Of a stretch of 21,215 nucleotides of DNA, positions 13,869-21,214 are shown one piece after another. A program made the position numbers and the translations under genes. The stretch lies in NCBI GenBank assembly GCA_003151275.1, contig PLXC01000143.1:1-21215 (forward strand), given 5' to 3'. Each line of letters starts with the position of its first letter. Within the stretch, counting starts at the first letter, position 1. Under the pieces are notes generated by a model. It was not told the DNA's origin, ran no database searches, and worked only from the letters and a program-made list of their open reading frames with translations. The DNA is from Candidatus Melainabacteria bacterium. Lineage in GTDB: Bacteria; Cyanobacteriota; Vampirovibrionia; Obscuribacterales; Obscuribacteraceae.

Positions 13869-15422
13869 TCAACTACTAAAGCGAGGAGGTCCTCGATCAC
13901 TCAACAAGCTAACTCGGTTGGCAGAGCTAAGAGGTCTTCTTTTCGAACGATTAGCAGAACGATATCGGAACTGGAACTGAGAATCTAAAAAAGCTTCTTG
14001 AAAAAACAAAGAAACTGCCAATAAATTTTTTTCTAGAAAAGAACCTGAATTAATACCACCAGGGGCAGACACGCGTAAAAGATCTAGAGCTAAAAAGGAG
14101 TTCAAATCGCCTCCTACACTTGATAACGCGCCTGGAATCGATATCTTCCAAATATCCGAATGGCTGCTTATGGTTTTGTTGCAGCAACCAGTTAGTCTCA
14201 TTAGTTGTCGGAGAGTGACTCGGCGGCCTTGCGATACGAGAAGCTCAAAGGCTTGTTTGATTTTTTCTCTGGCTGTTTTACGACGTCCTTCATTACCTTT
14301 GCGGAAGTCTTCTGTGGACCATACGCGCCCAGTCGCTTTATAGAGTGCTACGAGTCTTTCCACGGCCCTTTCCGTAAGCGCGTATTCTTCATAAGCAATG
14401 GTGTCAGTAGGACGCCGCCAAGCAACCGCTCTCTTTATTTGAGTTTCTACTTTGCGCCAGTTACCCCGCCGAATGTGATTGCAAAATCCGTTGTGCTTTT
14501 GCTCAAGCCAGGCGCGTATAAGTTCGTATCTTAGGTGATCATTAGCGTGTCCCGGCATTGCCGGTATATCTTGCTCATTGTCGCCATGCCATAAATAGTG
14601 CTCAACAGCGAGGATAGCGTCATGTCTCTGTCCACTTGCCGTCAAGCCAGTCTGCCAGAACTGGCGTCCATTTTCGTACTTTTCTGAAAGCAGCCTGTAG
14701 TTAAAGAGTTCATCAAAACCCTCAGTATCAATGGCTTTTCTATGCGCATTTTTGTCTAGTTCGTTTGCGTGAGCTTTAGCATTTAGCTGAGTCTCAATCA
14801 GGCTTTTACTGATTGTCCAATCACTGGAGTTCTGATCAAGATCGTCCAAGAAAAGACGCAAAGCATTATCGGTCGCCAAATCTTCACGTCGTTGTAAGAC
14901 ATTGCCAAATTTATCGAGCCAGGCAAAACCCTGCTGTAAGGGAAGCCTAAAGCCGCGACCATCTGGAGAAACTTCAAGCGTGCCGTTGCGGATTTCGTAG
15001 TTATTGGCAATCAGCCAGGCTTTAAGCAGAGCTTGTACTTCACTACTGTTTTGCCACTGATCTAAGAACAGATAAATGTGCCAGCCGCGCCTTAAACTGC
15101 TTTGATATGTTGTGGCTCTGAGCCCAATAGCCCCAAGGCATTTCGTAAGTTTCTGCAGCTCTTCAACTGTTTGATATTTGCTACCCGGATCAATATCAAA
15201 CACTGCAAAGCGGGTTTGCTCAGCCCAGCGAATTCCCCAAAAGCTCTCTTCCTCTCCAGCAATTGCACCAATGATTGTTTCATCGGCGATCGGGAGATGT
15301 TTGCTTACGGTCGTCCATTTCTTACAGCCAGGCGGCCTCAGTATGCCTTGGATGCGGTTTGGATATAGCGACAAGAATTCCTGTCGCACGCCATCGTAAG
15401 TAGTGGCTTCGCTGGAAGCCAC
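13869..15422 (-). CDS. Archaeo-eukaryotic-type primase, probable plasmid replication protein
   Basis: A 517-residue protein with an AEP (primase-polymerase) core of the kind found in plasmid replication and TOTE-type proteins. Asp76 and Asp78 are in RFAVFDIDPG, the first metal motif. TTYQSSLRRGWHIYLFLD holds the S-x-H-like motif with His115. LEVSPDGRGFRLPLQQ (149-164) is the typical segment after the core. A helical middle follows. Near residues 390-425 there is a helix-turn-helix (RVTLRQLMRLTGCCNKTIS). The Ser/Arg-rich tail resembles no domain. It would make primers or start replication at a nearby origin. The GTG start at 15422 has no ribosome-binding site close by. AAGGA lies about 28 bases upstream, eight bases before an in-frame CTG, so the true start is uncertain. 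A predicted antisense RNA covers its leader. Confidence 0.85.
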   Translation of the reverse strand: MASSEATTYDGVRQEFLSLYPNRIQGILRPPGCKKWTTVSKHLPIADETIIGAIAGEEESFWGIRWAEQTRFAVFDIDPGSKYQTVEELQKLTKCLGAIGLRATTYQSSLRRGWHIYLFLDQWQNSSEVQALLKAWLIANNYEIRNGTLEVSPDGRGFRLPLQQGFAWLDKFGNVLQRREDLATDNALRLFLDDLDQNSSDWTISKSLIETQLNAKAHANELDKNAHRKAIDTEGFDELFNYRLLSEKYENGRQFWQTGLTASGQRHDAILAVEHYLWHGDNEQDIPAMPGHANDHLRYELIRAWLEQKHNGFCNHIRRGNWRKVETQIKRAVAWRRPTDTIAYEEYALTERAVERLVALYKATGRVWSTEDFRKGNEGRRKTAREKIKQAFELLVSQGRRVTLRQLMRLTGCCNKTISSHSDIWKISIPGALSSVGGDLNSFLALDLLRVSAPGGINSGSFLEKNLLAVSLFFQEAFLDSQFQFRYRSANRSKRRPLSSANRVSLLSDRGPPRFSS

Positions 15423-15473
15423 ATGTTTTTGTAAAGAGCTAGTCAGATCGACGTTTCCTTATAGAAAGACGTG

Positions 15474-15502
15474 TTGACCTAACCGACCCAATCACTTATT
15501 CT
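15474..15502 (+). promoter_or_regulatory. Sigma-70 promoter of the antisense RNA
   Basis: TTGACC (15474-15479), a 17-base spacer and TATTCT (15497-15502) on the plus strand. It points away from the primase gene, with no plus-strand protein gene before the terminator at 15576-15609. Confidence 0.6.
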
Positions 15503-15508
15503 GGTTGC

Positions 15509-15609
15509 ACATTCAGGAACTTCGACAAACCTGGAACTACAACTAAATAGCGATTGACCGGCAACGGTCATAGCGAAATGAGATCGCCCCTGGCGGTCTC
15601 ATTTTATTT
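15509..15609 (+). ncRNA. Predicted counter-transcribed RNA of the primase leader
   Basis: A transcript of about 100 bases is predicted from the promoter at 15474-15502 to the terminator at 15576-15609. It has a hairpin TGACCG-GCAA-CGGTCA (15555-15570), whose GCAA loop is of the GNRA type, and then the 13-bp terminator stem. It lies antisense to the leader of the primase gene if that leader starts at the minus-strand promoter at 15703-15731. A short, two-hairpin RNA opposite a replication gene leader is the layout of plasmid copy-number antisense RNAs. No protein frame with a start is needed to explain the unit. Its expression is inferred. Confidence 0.55.
15576..15609 (+). terminator. Strong intrinsic terminator of the antisense RNA
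   Basis: AAATGAGATCGCC (15576-15588) pairs with GGCGGTCTCATTT (15592-15604) in a 13-bp stem with one G-T pair and a 3-base loop, followed by TATTT. No plus-strand protein gene lies upstream. Confidence 0.85.
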
Positions 15610-15702
15610 GGGTGGTTGTCTTATCGGTCGCTTTCTAGGGAGCGGAGCTCCAACGATGTCTTAAAGATATACACCAGGCAATCCTGCCAAGTGCCACCAG
15701 CC

Positions 15703-15731
15703 ACTATATAAGGTGCGGCGGAAATGATCAA
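15703..15731 (-). promoter_or_regulatory. Predicted promoter of the primase gene
   Basis: On the minus strand TTGATC (15731-15726) is followed after exactly 17 bases by TATAGT (15708-15703). Transcription from about 15696 gives a leader of about 270 bases that fully spans the predicted antisense RNA. Confidence 0.5.
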
Positions 15732-15760
15732 TTCTTTAGATCCGGGATCTGCGATTCAAG

Positions 15761-16325
15761 CGGCGAATCAAATCACACCGAACCTATAGCGAACTCAGTT
15801 CGTCACAGAAACAGGCAGACAATAAGCCGCTTATCAAAGTCGGGTCAACGAATATCGCCTACAAGAAAATAGGCGTTGACGATCTCATGCCGAAATGACG
15901 AACTAGCGTCCGAATAAATTAGCAAGCACCGAACTTTCAACAGCGAACCGCGGCGAACAAATGACGAACCCTAGCAATTCATTGCAGAGCATACCTCTAC
16001 GGGAACAGCAAAATTCAGTTCGGTGTACCCCAGATGGTGCATTCGTCATCCATGGCGAACAGATGCCGAACTTGGTTCGCCGGTTCGGCGTCAAAGTTCG
16101 GCAACGGCGAACAGGCAATTCGCCATCTACTGTTGCCGATTCGTCATGATGTCATGGATAACTTAAAACAGGAATTACACTGGTACGCCATCAGTTCGTC
16201 AGTTCGTCATTACCACGTGACGTGATAATCAACGTACAGCAAACACATTGCTCGAATTAGATTGATTGGGCGGGATAGAAGTCGGTTCGGCTTAGTTCGG
16301 CATGACGACGAACGCGGTTCGTCGC
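15761..16325. other. Non-coding GTTCG/CGAAC cluster, candidate origin or partition site
   Basis: In about 550 bp there are 21 GTTCG or CGAAC words, in both orientations and mostly within GCCGAAC, GGCGAAC, GACGAAC or their complements. An inverted repeat GTCAACG/CGTTGAC with inner CGCCT/AGGCG lies at 15844-15880. No frame here looks like a gene. The cluster lies between the primase promoter and the HTH/coiled-coil gene, where iterons or centromere repeats of a plasmid are usually found. Confidence 0.6.
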
Positions 16326-16357
16326 GTCTACAACACTGGCTTATCTAGCCAAATATT

Positions 16358-16388
16358 TGTGAAAAGATCACACTGTGTCGTATATAAT
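16358..16388 (+). promoter_or_regulatory. Promoter with palindromic operator for the HTH/coiled-coil gene
   Basis: A perfect TATAAT (16383-16388) is preceded by TTGTGA (16358-16363) at 19 bases. The 15-bp palindrome TGTGA-AAAGA-TCACA (16359-16373) lies between the boxes, where a bound repressor would block transcription. The spacer is one base shorter than in a CRP site. Confidence 0.45.
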
Positions 16389-16466
16389 TTGAGTTAGCTC
16401 TTGTTGGGGAACTGGCAGCAGAAGCCGGAATATGCGATCTATACGCACTGGATATGGTGACAAGAA

Positions 16467-17240
16467 ATGGCAATGTTATCAGTAAGTGAAGTCTCAGAAC
16501 TTCTAGGTATTGGTGAGCGGGCGGTTCAGAAACGGTTGGCCCTGGGAGGTCTAAAGGGCACGCGAAAGAAAAACCAAAACGGTGTCTCTGAGTGGCAAGT
16601 TTCTTCAAATAGAAACAAGGAGATTCGTGAAGCTCTGGAGAGAGCAGGGCGTTTGGATATTTTAGAAACGCCGGACGAAGAGGCGGGGTCTGATGTTGTA
16701 GATGCAACGATTGCGGTCGAGGAAAGCGAGGCAAGTGTAAGCGACAGCGCGGAAGGTGAGCCCACTGGTTCTGGGGCTGCTAGTGCAAAACAAGTCAGTG
16801 ATGCTCTAAACCAGATTGCTGAAGCAATGGTAAAACCATTGCAAGAACAATTGAAGCAAAGGGACATAGAAATTCAGGCCGCTAACTATCGCCTGGGATA
16901 TTTGGAAGGCATCTTGAAGGAGAAGGAAGAACAGATCAAGCTCTTACCAGACTATCAGGCCAAAGCCCAAGAACGTGATCAGCTCAATGCCGCCCTTGAA
17001 ACACAGAAACAGGAAGTAGAAACAGCGCAACAGAAATTTGAAAAAGACCTGGCCGATCAGGCAGCCAAATTGGCGGAAGAAGAGAGGAAAGCCAAGGCAC
17101 TCGCTGACGAAAATGAAGCTCTGAAACTAAAGGCAGAGGAAGCCGCCTTGAATGCAACCATGCTCAAACAGTTGCAGGAAGAGATGTTGAAGCTGAAGAA
17201 CCCTTGGTGGAAGAAGTGGTTCAACGGCTCCGGTAGCTGA
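16467..17240 (+). CDS. HTH plus coiled-coil DNA-binding protein, possible partition protein
   Basis: A 257-residue protein. Residues 4-50 form a MerR/excisionase-like helix-turn-helix (LSVSEVSELLGIGERAVQKR, then a short wing ending in SEWQVSS). Residues 65-105 are acidic and Ser-rich, probably disordered. About 110-240 is a long coiled coil rich in Glu, Lys, Ala and Gln. The end, NPWWKKWFNGSGS, is aromatic and basic and could touch membrane or a partner. The layout (DNA-binding head, rod, sticky tail) resembles plasmid segregation or regulatory proteins such as KfrA, with an unrelated head. GGTGA lies six bases before the ATG. It starts right after the GTTCG cluster, which may be its binding site, and is followed after 13 bp by the 17254 gene. 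Confidence 0.7.
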   Translation: MAMLSVSEVSELLGIGERAVQKRLALGGLKGTRKKNQNGVSEWQVSSNRNKEIREALERAGRLDILETPDEEAGSDVVDATIAVEESEASVSDSAEGEPTGSGAASAKQVSDALNQIAEAMVKPLQEQLKQRDIEIQAANYRLGYLEGILKEKEEQIKLLPDYQAKAQERDQLNAALETQKQEVETAQQKFEKDLADQAAKLAEEERKAKALADENEALKLKAEEAALNATMLKQLQEEMLKLKNPWWKKWFNGSGS

Positions 17241-17253
17241 TTGTCGGGGATAC

Positions 17254-17922
17254 ATGGTCATTCGAGACCCACATAACTTCTACTTCCAGTTCAAGATAAC
17301 CCTCTTGGATGCACCTCTGCCAATCTGGCGGCGCGTCATGGTTTTGTCTGAAGTGCCGCTCAACATGCTGCAAGAGATTACACAAATAACGATGGGCTGG
17401 TGGGATTTAGCTGACTACGAATTTCGGATTGGCTCTCGCAGGTTTGGCAATTTTGACGAGAAAAGACCGCGCGGCGTCGAAGGAGATCTTGTCCGACTCT
17501 ACGATCTCATCTCAGAACCTGGTGACACCATTCTCTATACCTACAATCTGAAAGCCAACTGGGAGCATAGTATTGAGCTAGAAGCTGTCAGAGACATTGA
17601 CCCACACACCCTTTCAAAGACCGAACCACTCTTTGCGCACTGTCACGGCGGTAAGCGTGCCTGCCCGCCTGAAAGGCTTAACGGAGTCGCTGACTACCGC
17701 AGTTTCCTCAACATCATCGAAGATCCAACCAACGTAAATCGAGAGAACACCTTGCGATCAATCAACGTCGATCAGTTTGATCCCGATGCATTCGATGCCA
17801 GCTTGGTGAATCTACGGCTCTACACAATGGACGCTGACTTCAGGAGAACAGAGAAGGATTTAGCGGCTAGGAAACGAAAAAACAAGCTGGTTCTCCTCAA
17901 GCCCAAGACAACCGTTAACTAA
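17254..17922 (+). CDS. Stand-alone pRiA4b ORF-3-like protein
   Basis: A 222-residue protein of the pRiA4b ORF-3-like family (PF07929). The opening FQFKITLLDAPLPIWRRVMV holds the P-x-W-R-R motif. The middle has the YTYNLKANWEHSIELE strand pair, which is a drifted form of the usual YDFGD-x-W-H motif. C-HGGKRACPPERLNG matches the Cys-G-PP-x-x-x-x-G loop, and the FDPDAFD end matches the family's closing segment. The function is unknown. Members occur on plasmids and in IS1096-like elements. GGGGA lies just before the ATG and the gene starts 13 bp after the HTH/coiled-coil gene, so the two form an operon. Two more copies of the domain occur in the next gene, fused to a recombinase. Confidence 0.88.
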   Translation: MVIRDPHNFYFQFKITLLDAPLPIWRRVMVLSEVPLNMLQEITQITMGWWDLADYEFRIGSRRFGNFDEKRPRGVEGDLVRLYDLISEPGDTILYTYNLKANWEHSIELEAVRDIDPHTLSKTEPLFAHCHGGKRACPPERLNGVADYRSFLNIIEDPTNVNRENTLRSINVDQFDPDAFDASLVNLRLYTMDADFRRTEKDLAARKRKNKLVLLKPKTTVN

Positions 17923-18003
17923 ACCCCTTCCGCTGGCACGGCTCCAGGATCAGCAAAAATCAGTCTATGTGCGAGGTTCATTTTTCAGCAGCCGGCAAAA
18001 AAG

Positions 18004-18035
18004 GGTGTTAACTAAACTACAGTATAATTAACACC
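18004..18035 (+). promoter_or_regulatory. Promoter/operator of the recombinase, leaderless start
   Basis: GGTGTTAA (18004-18011) and TTAACACC (18028-18035) form a perfect 8-bp inverted repeat. A perfect TATAAT (18023-18028) lies inside it. Transcription would start at about 18034-18036, at the ATG itself (18036), and no ribosome-binding site precedes that ATG. A GTTAACTAAAC word is repeated at 17912-17922 and about 18007-18017. Confidence 0.6.
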
Positions 18036-19910
18036 ATGGGCAATAAAAAAATCAGGGCGGCGATTTACGCCCGCGTGTCGACTACCGAGCAGAATCCAGA
18101 ATCGCAGCTGCAAGAACTGCGGCAATATGTTGAACAGCGCGGATTTTTGTTGCACAAGGAGTATGTCGACTATGTCTCGGGCAGTTTCGAGAAACGAAAG
18201 AAGAAGCGCAAGCCTCAGGACACTGCTTATGAGGCGCTGATGTCTGATGCTCGGAAGCGCTTAATCGATTGCGTGATTGTCTCCAAATATGACCGCTTTG
18301 CTCGTTCGCTCAAAGTGCTGATAGACACGCTGGAGGAGTTCAACCAGTTGGGAATTGACTTCATCAGCTACAGCCAAAACATCGACACCACAACGCCAAT
18401 GGGGCGGCTGTTCTTCAATATCATTGGCTCGTTCTCTGACTTCGAGCGCGAGATGATCGTCGAGCGCGTCAACGCCGGTCTGGCCAACGCCAGAGCCAAA
18501 GGCGTGCGCCTGGGGCGGCCGGAAAAGGATCCATCTGCAACTGATCGCATCTCAGTGCTGAGAGAGGAAGGCTGGAGCCTCAGGCAAATAGCCAAGCGCG
18601 AGAAACTCTCGCCAGCAGGTGTGCTGAAGATCCTGAGGCGCAGCAAAGAGCCGGCAATTCCATCGAAGTCTAGTCCAACAATACCCACGCCTGAAGCAGT
18701 GCGCACAGAACCACATGTGATACCGGAGATCTGGCAGCTCAAGATTTATCTCCTCATCGTCAAGCCACAAGTTTGGCGGCGGGTGCTGGTGCCAAGCAAC
18801 ATCACACTGGCGAAATTGAGCGATGTACTCCAGAAGCTATTCGGCTGGACAGATCTTTTCCGTCATATGTTCGTACCAAGGGATGCCCGAGACTTCGGAT
18901 ATGAGCTTAAGTGCGATGGAAACAAGTTCCGTCTTTGTGACGTTGATGTCAAGCCGGGCGGCGGCATGTTATATGAGTACGGCTCTCTAGATTGGACGCA
19001 TGAGATCTCTTTTGAGAAAATCGTCCAGTTCGATCAAAAGCTGCAGTATCCGGTTTGTATAGCCGGCGCAATGTCAGTGCCGCCGGATGCAGAGCTTGAT
19101 GGTGCGTTGCATTACATGGATGTGCGCAAGAGGAAGAAGCGGTTTACGTCACAGGTGAGGGTATTTTTCAACGGGCTGCCTGTCATGCCTGATCCCCCAC
19201 CAGACTACCTATACCATTTCGACCCACACCAGTTCGACTTGGACGAGATCAACCAGCGGTTGGGTGTTCCCTCGCCACAGAAGAAACTGATCAAAACCAA
19301 TCAGAGCAAAAATACTGCACCACTTTCAATACCGGAACTCTATCAATTCAGAGTCAGCATCTGCGGTGTCACACCAGTGATCTGGCGACGCGTGCTCGTT
19401 AGGAGCGACAGTACCCTTGAGCAATTGAGTGCAGTTATTAATGCATTGTTTGACTGGGGTGGCGACCACTTGCATAAATTCATGGCTCCAAGTCCGTTGG
19501 GCCCTGGGCTGAAAATTGAAGAAAGCTCAGAAGATAACCCCCTTTCAGTAATGCGTCTCCAACCAGACGATAGCCTTTTCTATGAATATGACTTTGGGGA
19601 CAGCTGGATGCATGAGATCGTCTTGGAGAAAGTCAGCAGAGACGGCAAGCGGGGAATCTATCCTGTCTGTACTGCAGGTAAGAACGCCGGTCCGCCCGAA
19701 GATTGCGGGGGGCCTGAAGCCTTCATGAACGCCCGTAATTTCTTGAGCCGCCGCAAAGGCAAGCGCGGCAAAGCGCCGCGCGGGCGTGTCTCGTGGTCCG
19801 AGAAGGAGTTTTATAAAGAAAATTACAGGAGCTATGATCCGGACAAGTTCGATAAAGACGAGATAAACCAGCAACTTGCTGAGCTGTCCAAAAGAAATAA
19901 AGGCGATTAG
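18036..19910 (+). CDS. Serine recombinase fused to two pRiA4b ORF-3-like domains
   Basis: A 624-residue protein. Residues 5-150 are a resolvase/invertase catalytic domain: AIYARVSTTEQ with the nucleophile Ser15, VSKYDRFARS for the second active-site loop, DTTTPMGRLFFNIIGSFSDFEREMI for the long helix. At 168-208, a GRPEKDPS linker and an HTH (GWSLRQIAKREKLSPAGVLKI) bind DNA. Two pRiA4b ORF-3-like domains follow. The first (about 229-410) has PQVWRRVLVPSN and YPVCIAG-PPD but a drifted YEYGSLDWTHEI. The second (about 428-620) has canonical PVIWRRVLVRSD, YEYDFGDSWMHEI, YPVCTAGKNAGPPEDCGG and a FDKDEIN end. It should recombine short DNA sites. The added domains may bind protein or DNA partners. 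The frame is continuous across all joints, so the fusion is real in this sequence. Confidence 0.92.
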   Translation: MGNKKIRAAIYARVSTTEQNPESQLQELRQYVEQRGFLLHKEYVDYVSGSFEKRKKKRKPQDTAYEALMSDARKRLIDCVIVSKYDRFARSLKVLIDTLEEFNQLGIDFISYSQNIDTTTPMGRLFFNIIGSFSDFEREMIVERVNAGLANARAKGVRLGRPEKDPSATDRISVLREEGWSLRQIAKREKLSPAGVLKILRRSKEPAIPSKSSPTIPTPEAVRTEPHVIPEIWQLKIYLLIVKPQVWRRVLVPSNITLAKLSDVLQKLFGWTDLFRHMFVPRDARDFGYELKCDGNKFRLCDVDVKPGGGMLYEYGSLDWTHEISFEKIVQFDQKLQYPVCIAGAMSVPPDAELDGALHYMDVRKRKKRFTSQVRVFFNGLPVMPDPPPDYLYHFDPHQFDLDEINQRLGVPSPQKKLIKTNQSKNTAPLSIPELYQFRVSICGVTPVIWRRVLVRSDSTLEQLSAVINALFDWGGDHLHKFMAPSPLGPGLKIEESSEDNPLSVMRLQPDDSLFYEYDFGDSWMHEIVLEKVSRDGKRGIYPVCTAGKNAGPPEDCGGPEAFMNARNFLSRRKGKRGKAPRGRVSWSEKEFYKENYRSYDPDKFDKDEINQQLAELSKRNKGD

Positions 19911-19928
19911 GTGAGTGCAGAATTATCA

Positions 19929-19951
19929 GGCACCGTATATGGTGCTTTTAT
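19929..19951 (+). terminator. Intrinsic terminator after the recombinase
   Basis: GCACC (19930-19934) pairs with GGTGC (19941-19945) around GTATAT, followed by TTTTA. It starts about 20 bases beyond the stop codon. It argues against a gene in the 70-codon frame that begins right at the stop. Confidence 0.6.
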
Positions 19952-20208
19952 GGACAATTTTTTCAGGCGCGGCCAGTCAGATATTATTGGTGATAATATC
20001 AGGATCTGTCCAAAACGCAGTCACCATGCGATTTTAAATCATTCTACAGCGCAAGCCGAAAATCGGAAATTAAAAGACAAAACACATACCGAGAAAGTAA
20101 CGGTTGAAAACCCCCGGACCTAAAGGCGCTTAAAATAAGATATGCCGGACACTTATCTTGATTGATGGCTCAGTAGAAGGTTCCCAAGATTATGATAGAG
20201 TGAAACTA

Positions 20209-20535
20209 ATGATTAAAAGTGCAAGCAAGTTAAACACATGGATGACTCTGGGACTGCTCTGCGGTTCCTTTTGTTTCTACGCTACACTGCGCTATCAACT
20301 GCTCATTCACGACAATAGTATTCTTCCGATTTGGCGTTCAACGCCGGGAGGATTTGCTCGAGAAGTGACATTTTTAGCGGTGCTTACATCACTCAATTTG
20401 TTATCTTTGGTGTTCCTCGTTTGGTCAATCATCAAAAAACGACATATCGGTTACGCTCTATTATTTACCACAGGCCAGGTGTTTTCGACATTCGTTCTTG
20501 CCACCATCTTAGATTCGTCAATACCGATTTTTTAG
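20209..20535 (+). CDS. Small membrane protein, function unknown
   Basis: A 108-residue protein with three hydrophobic segments: about residues 11-29 (WMTLGLLCGSFCFYATL), 53-76 (EVTFLAVLTSLNLLSLVFLVW) and 83-104 (IGYALLFTTGQVFSTFVLATIL). Positive residues before the first and between the second and third suggest a membrane protein. I chose the ATG at 20209, with a GAGTGA nearby. A TTG 17 codons earlier would extend it to 125 residues. It stands alone, just before the Tn3-like remnant. I do not recognise a family. Confidence 0.55.
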   Translation: MIKSASKLNTWMTLGLLCGSFCFYATLRYQLLIHDNSILPIWRSTPGGFAREVTFLAVLTSLNLLSLVFLVWSIIKKRHIGYALLFTTGQVFSTFVLATILDSSIPIF

Positions 20536-20572
20536 TTTTGCGTCACAGAGCGTAGGAACTATGTCAGTACAT

Positions 20573-21214
20573 TGTCATTTTCAATAGATCTGTTTAGCAG
20601 CTTTCAGTAGACGTGTTCAGCAATCGATCAGAACGTAGTCGGTAAGCGGGTTTTGCAGGCTATGTTGATCGGCCGGGACTGCAATCCTGTCTAAAAGCTC
20701 TCAGAAAGGGCAATACGCTACTGGTCTGGAAGCTTGATCGGCTCGGCAGAAATCTAACCCATCTGGTGGCGCTGATCGATGAACTCCACAAACGAGAAGT
20801 GGCGCTTAAAGTGCTGAAAGGGCAAGGAGCCAGCATTGACACAACGACTGCCGAGGGCAAACTAGTTTTCGGAATTTTTGCTGCGCTTGCTGAATTCGAA
20901 CGTGCTCTTATTTCGGAAAGGACACGGGCAGGCTTGGTCGCTGCCAGATCACGTGGGCGCCGCGGCGGACGACGGCCTTCTATGACACCGGCTAAGGTTA
21001 ATCTGGCCATGGCTGCGATGAGCAACAAAGAGACGGTAGTCAGTGATCTATGCCGAGAACTGGGAATCGCGCGCCAAACACTCTACCGGTACGTAAGCCC
21101 TGCCGGCAAGTTGCGTGAAAGCGGGAAGAAACTTCTGAAAGCCGGCAACCATCGGAAAGGACGCCGGTGACATCGACTATTGAAATTCAGTGACACCGAC
21201 TACTGAAAATGACA
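20573..21214 (+). mobile_element. Tn3-like remnant bounded by terminal inverted repeats
   Basis: TGTCATTTTCAATAG (20573-20587) and its near-perfect reverse complement CTACTGAAAATGACA (21200-21214) face each other with one mismatch. Both arms also carry a second TTTCARTAG word about 30 bases further in, which lengthens the homology to roughly 40-50 bp. The TGTCATTTTC end recalls some Tn3-family transposons. Inside there is only a truncated resolvase gene and no transposase, so it is a defective element with an internal deletion. The window ends one base beyond the right repeat, so the target duplication cannot be examined. Confidence 0.65.
20646..21170 (+). pseudogene. tnpR: N-terminally truncated invertase/resolvase (Hin/Pin type)
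   Basis: The open frame encodes YVDRPGLQSCLKALRKG, LVWKLDRLGRN, IDTTTAEGKLVFGIFAALAE, FERALISERTRAGLVAARS and a GRRGGRRPS linker, then a helix-turn-helix ending RQTLYRY. All match the second two thirds of serine invertases/resolvases. The first 50 or so residues, including the YARVS segment with the nucleophile Ser, are missing. A TAA stands at 20643-20645 and left-end repeat sequence lies directly before. It cannot be catalytic. A GTG at 20766 opens a 134-residue frame that would keep only the second half and the DNA-binding part. It is a remnant of a resolvase inside the Tn3-like element. Confidence 0.8.

Noticed and set aside
15961..16225. Short plus-strand frames in the GTTCG cluster
   Set aside because: They consist of the repeat words and have no ribosome-binding site or family motif.
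19911..20123. GTG-started frame of 70 codons directly after the recombinase stop
   Set aside because: It runs through an intrinsic terminator and has no recognisable features.
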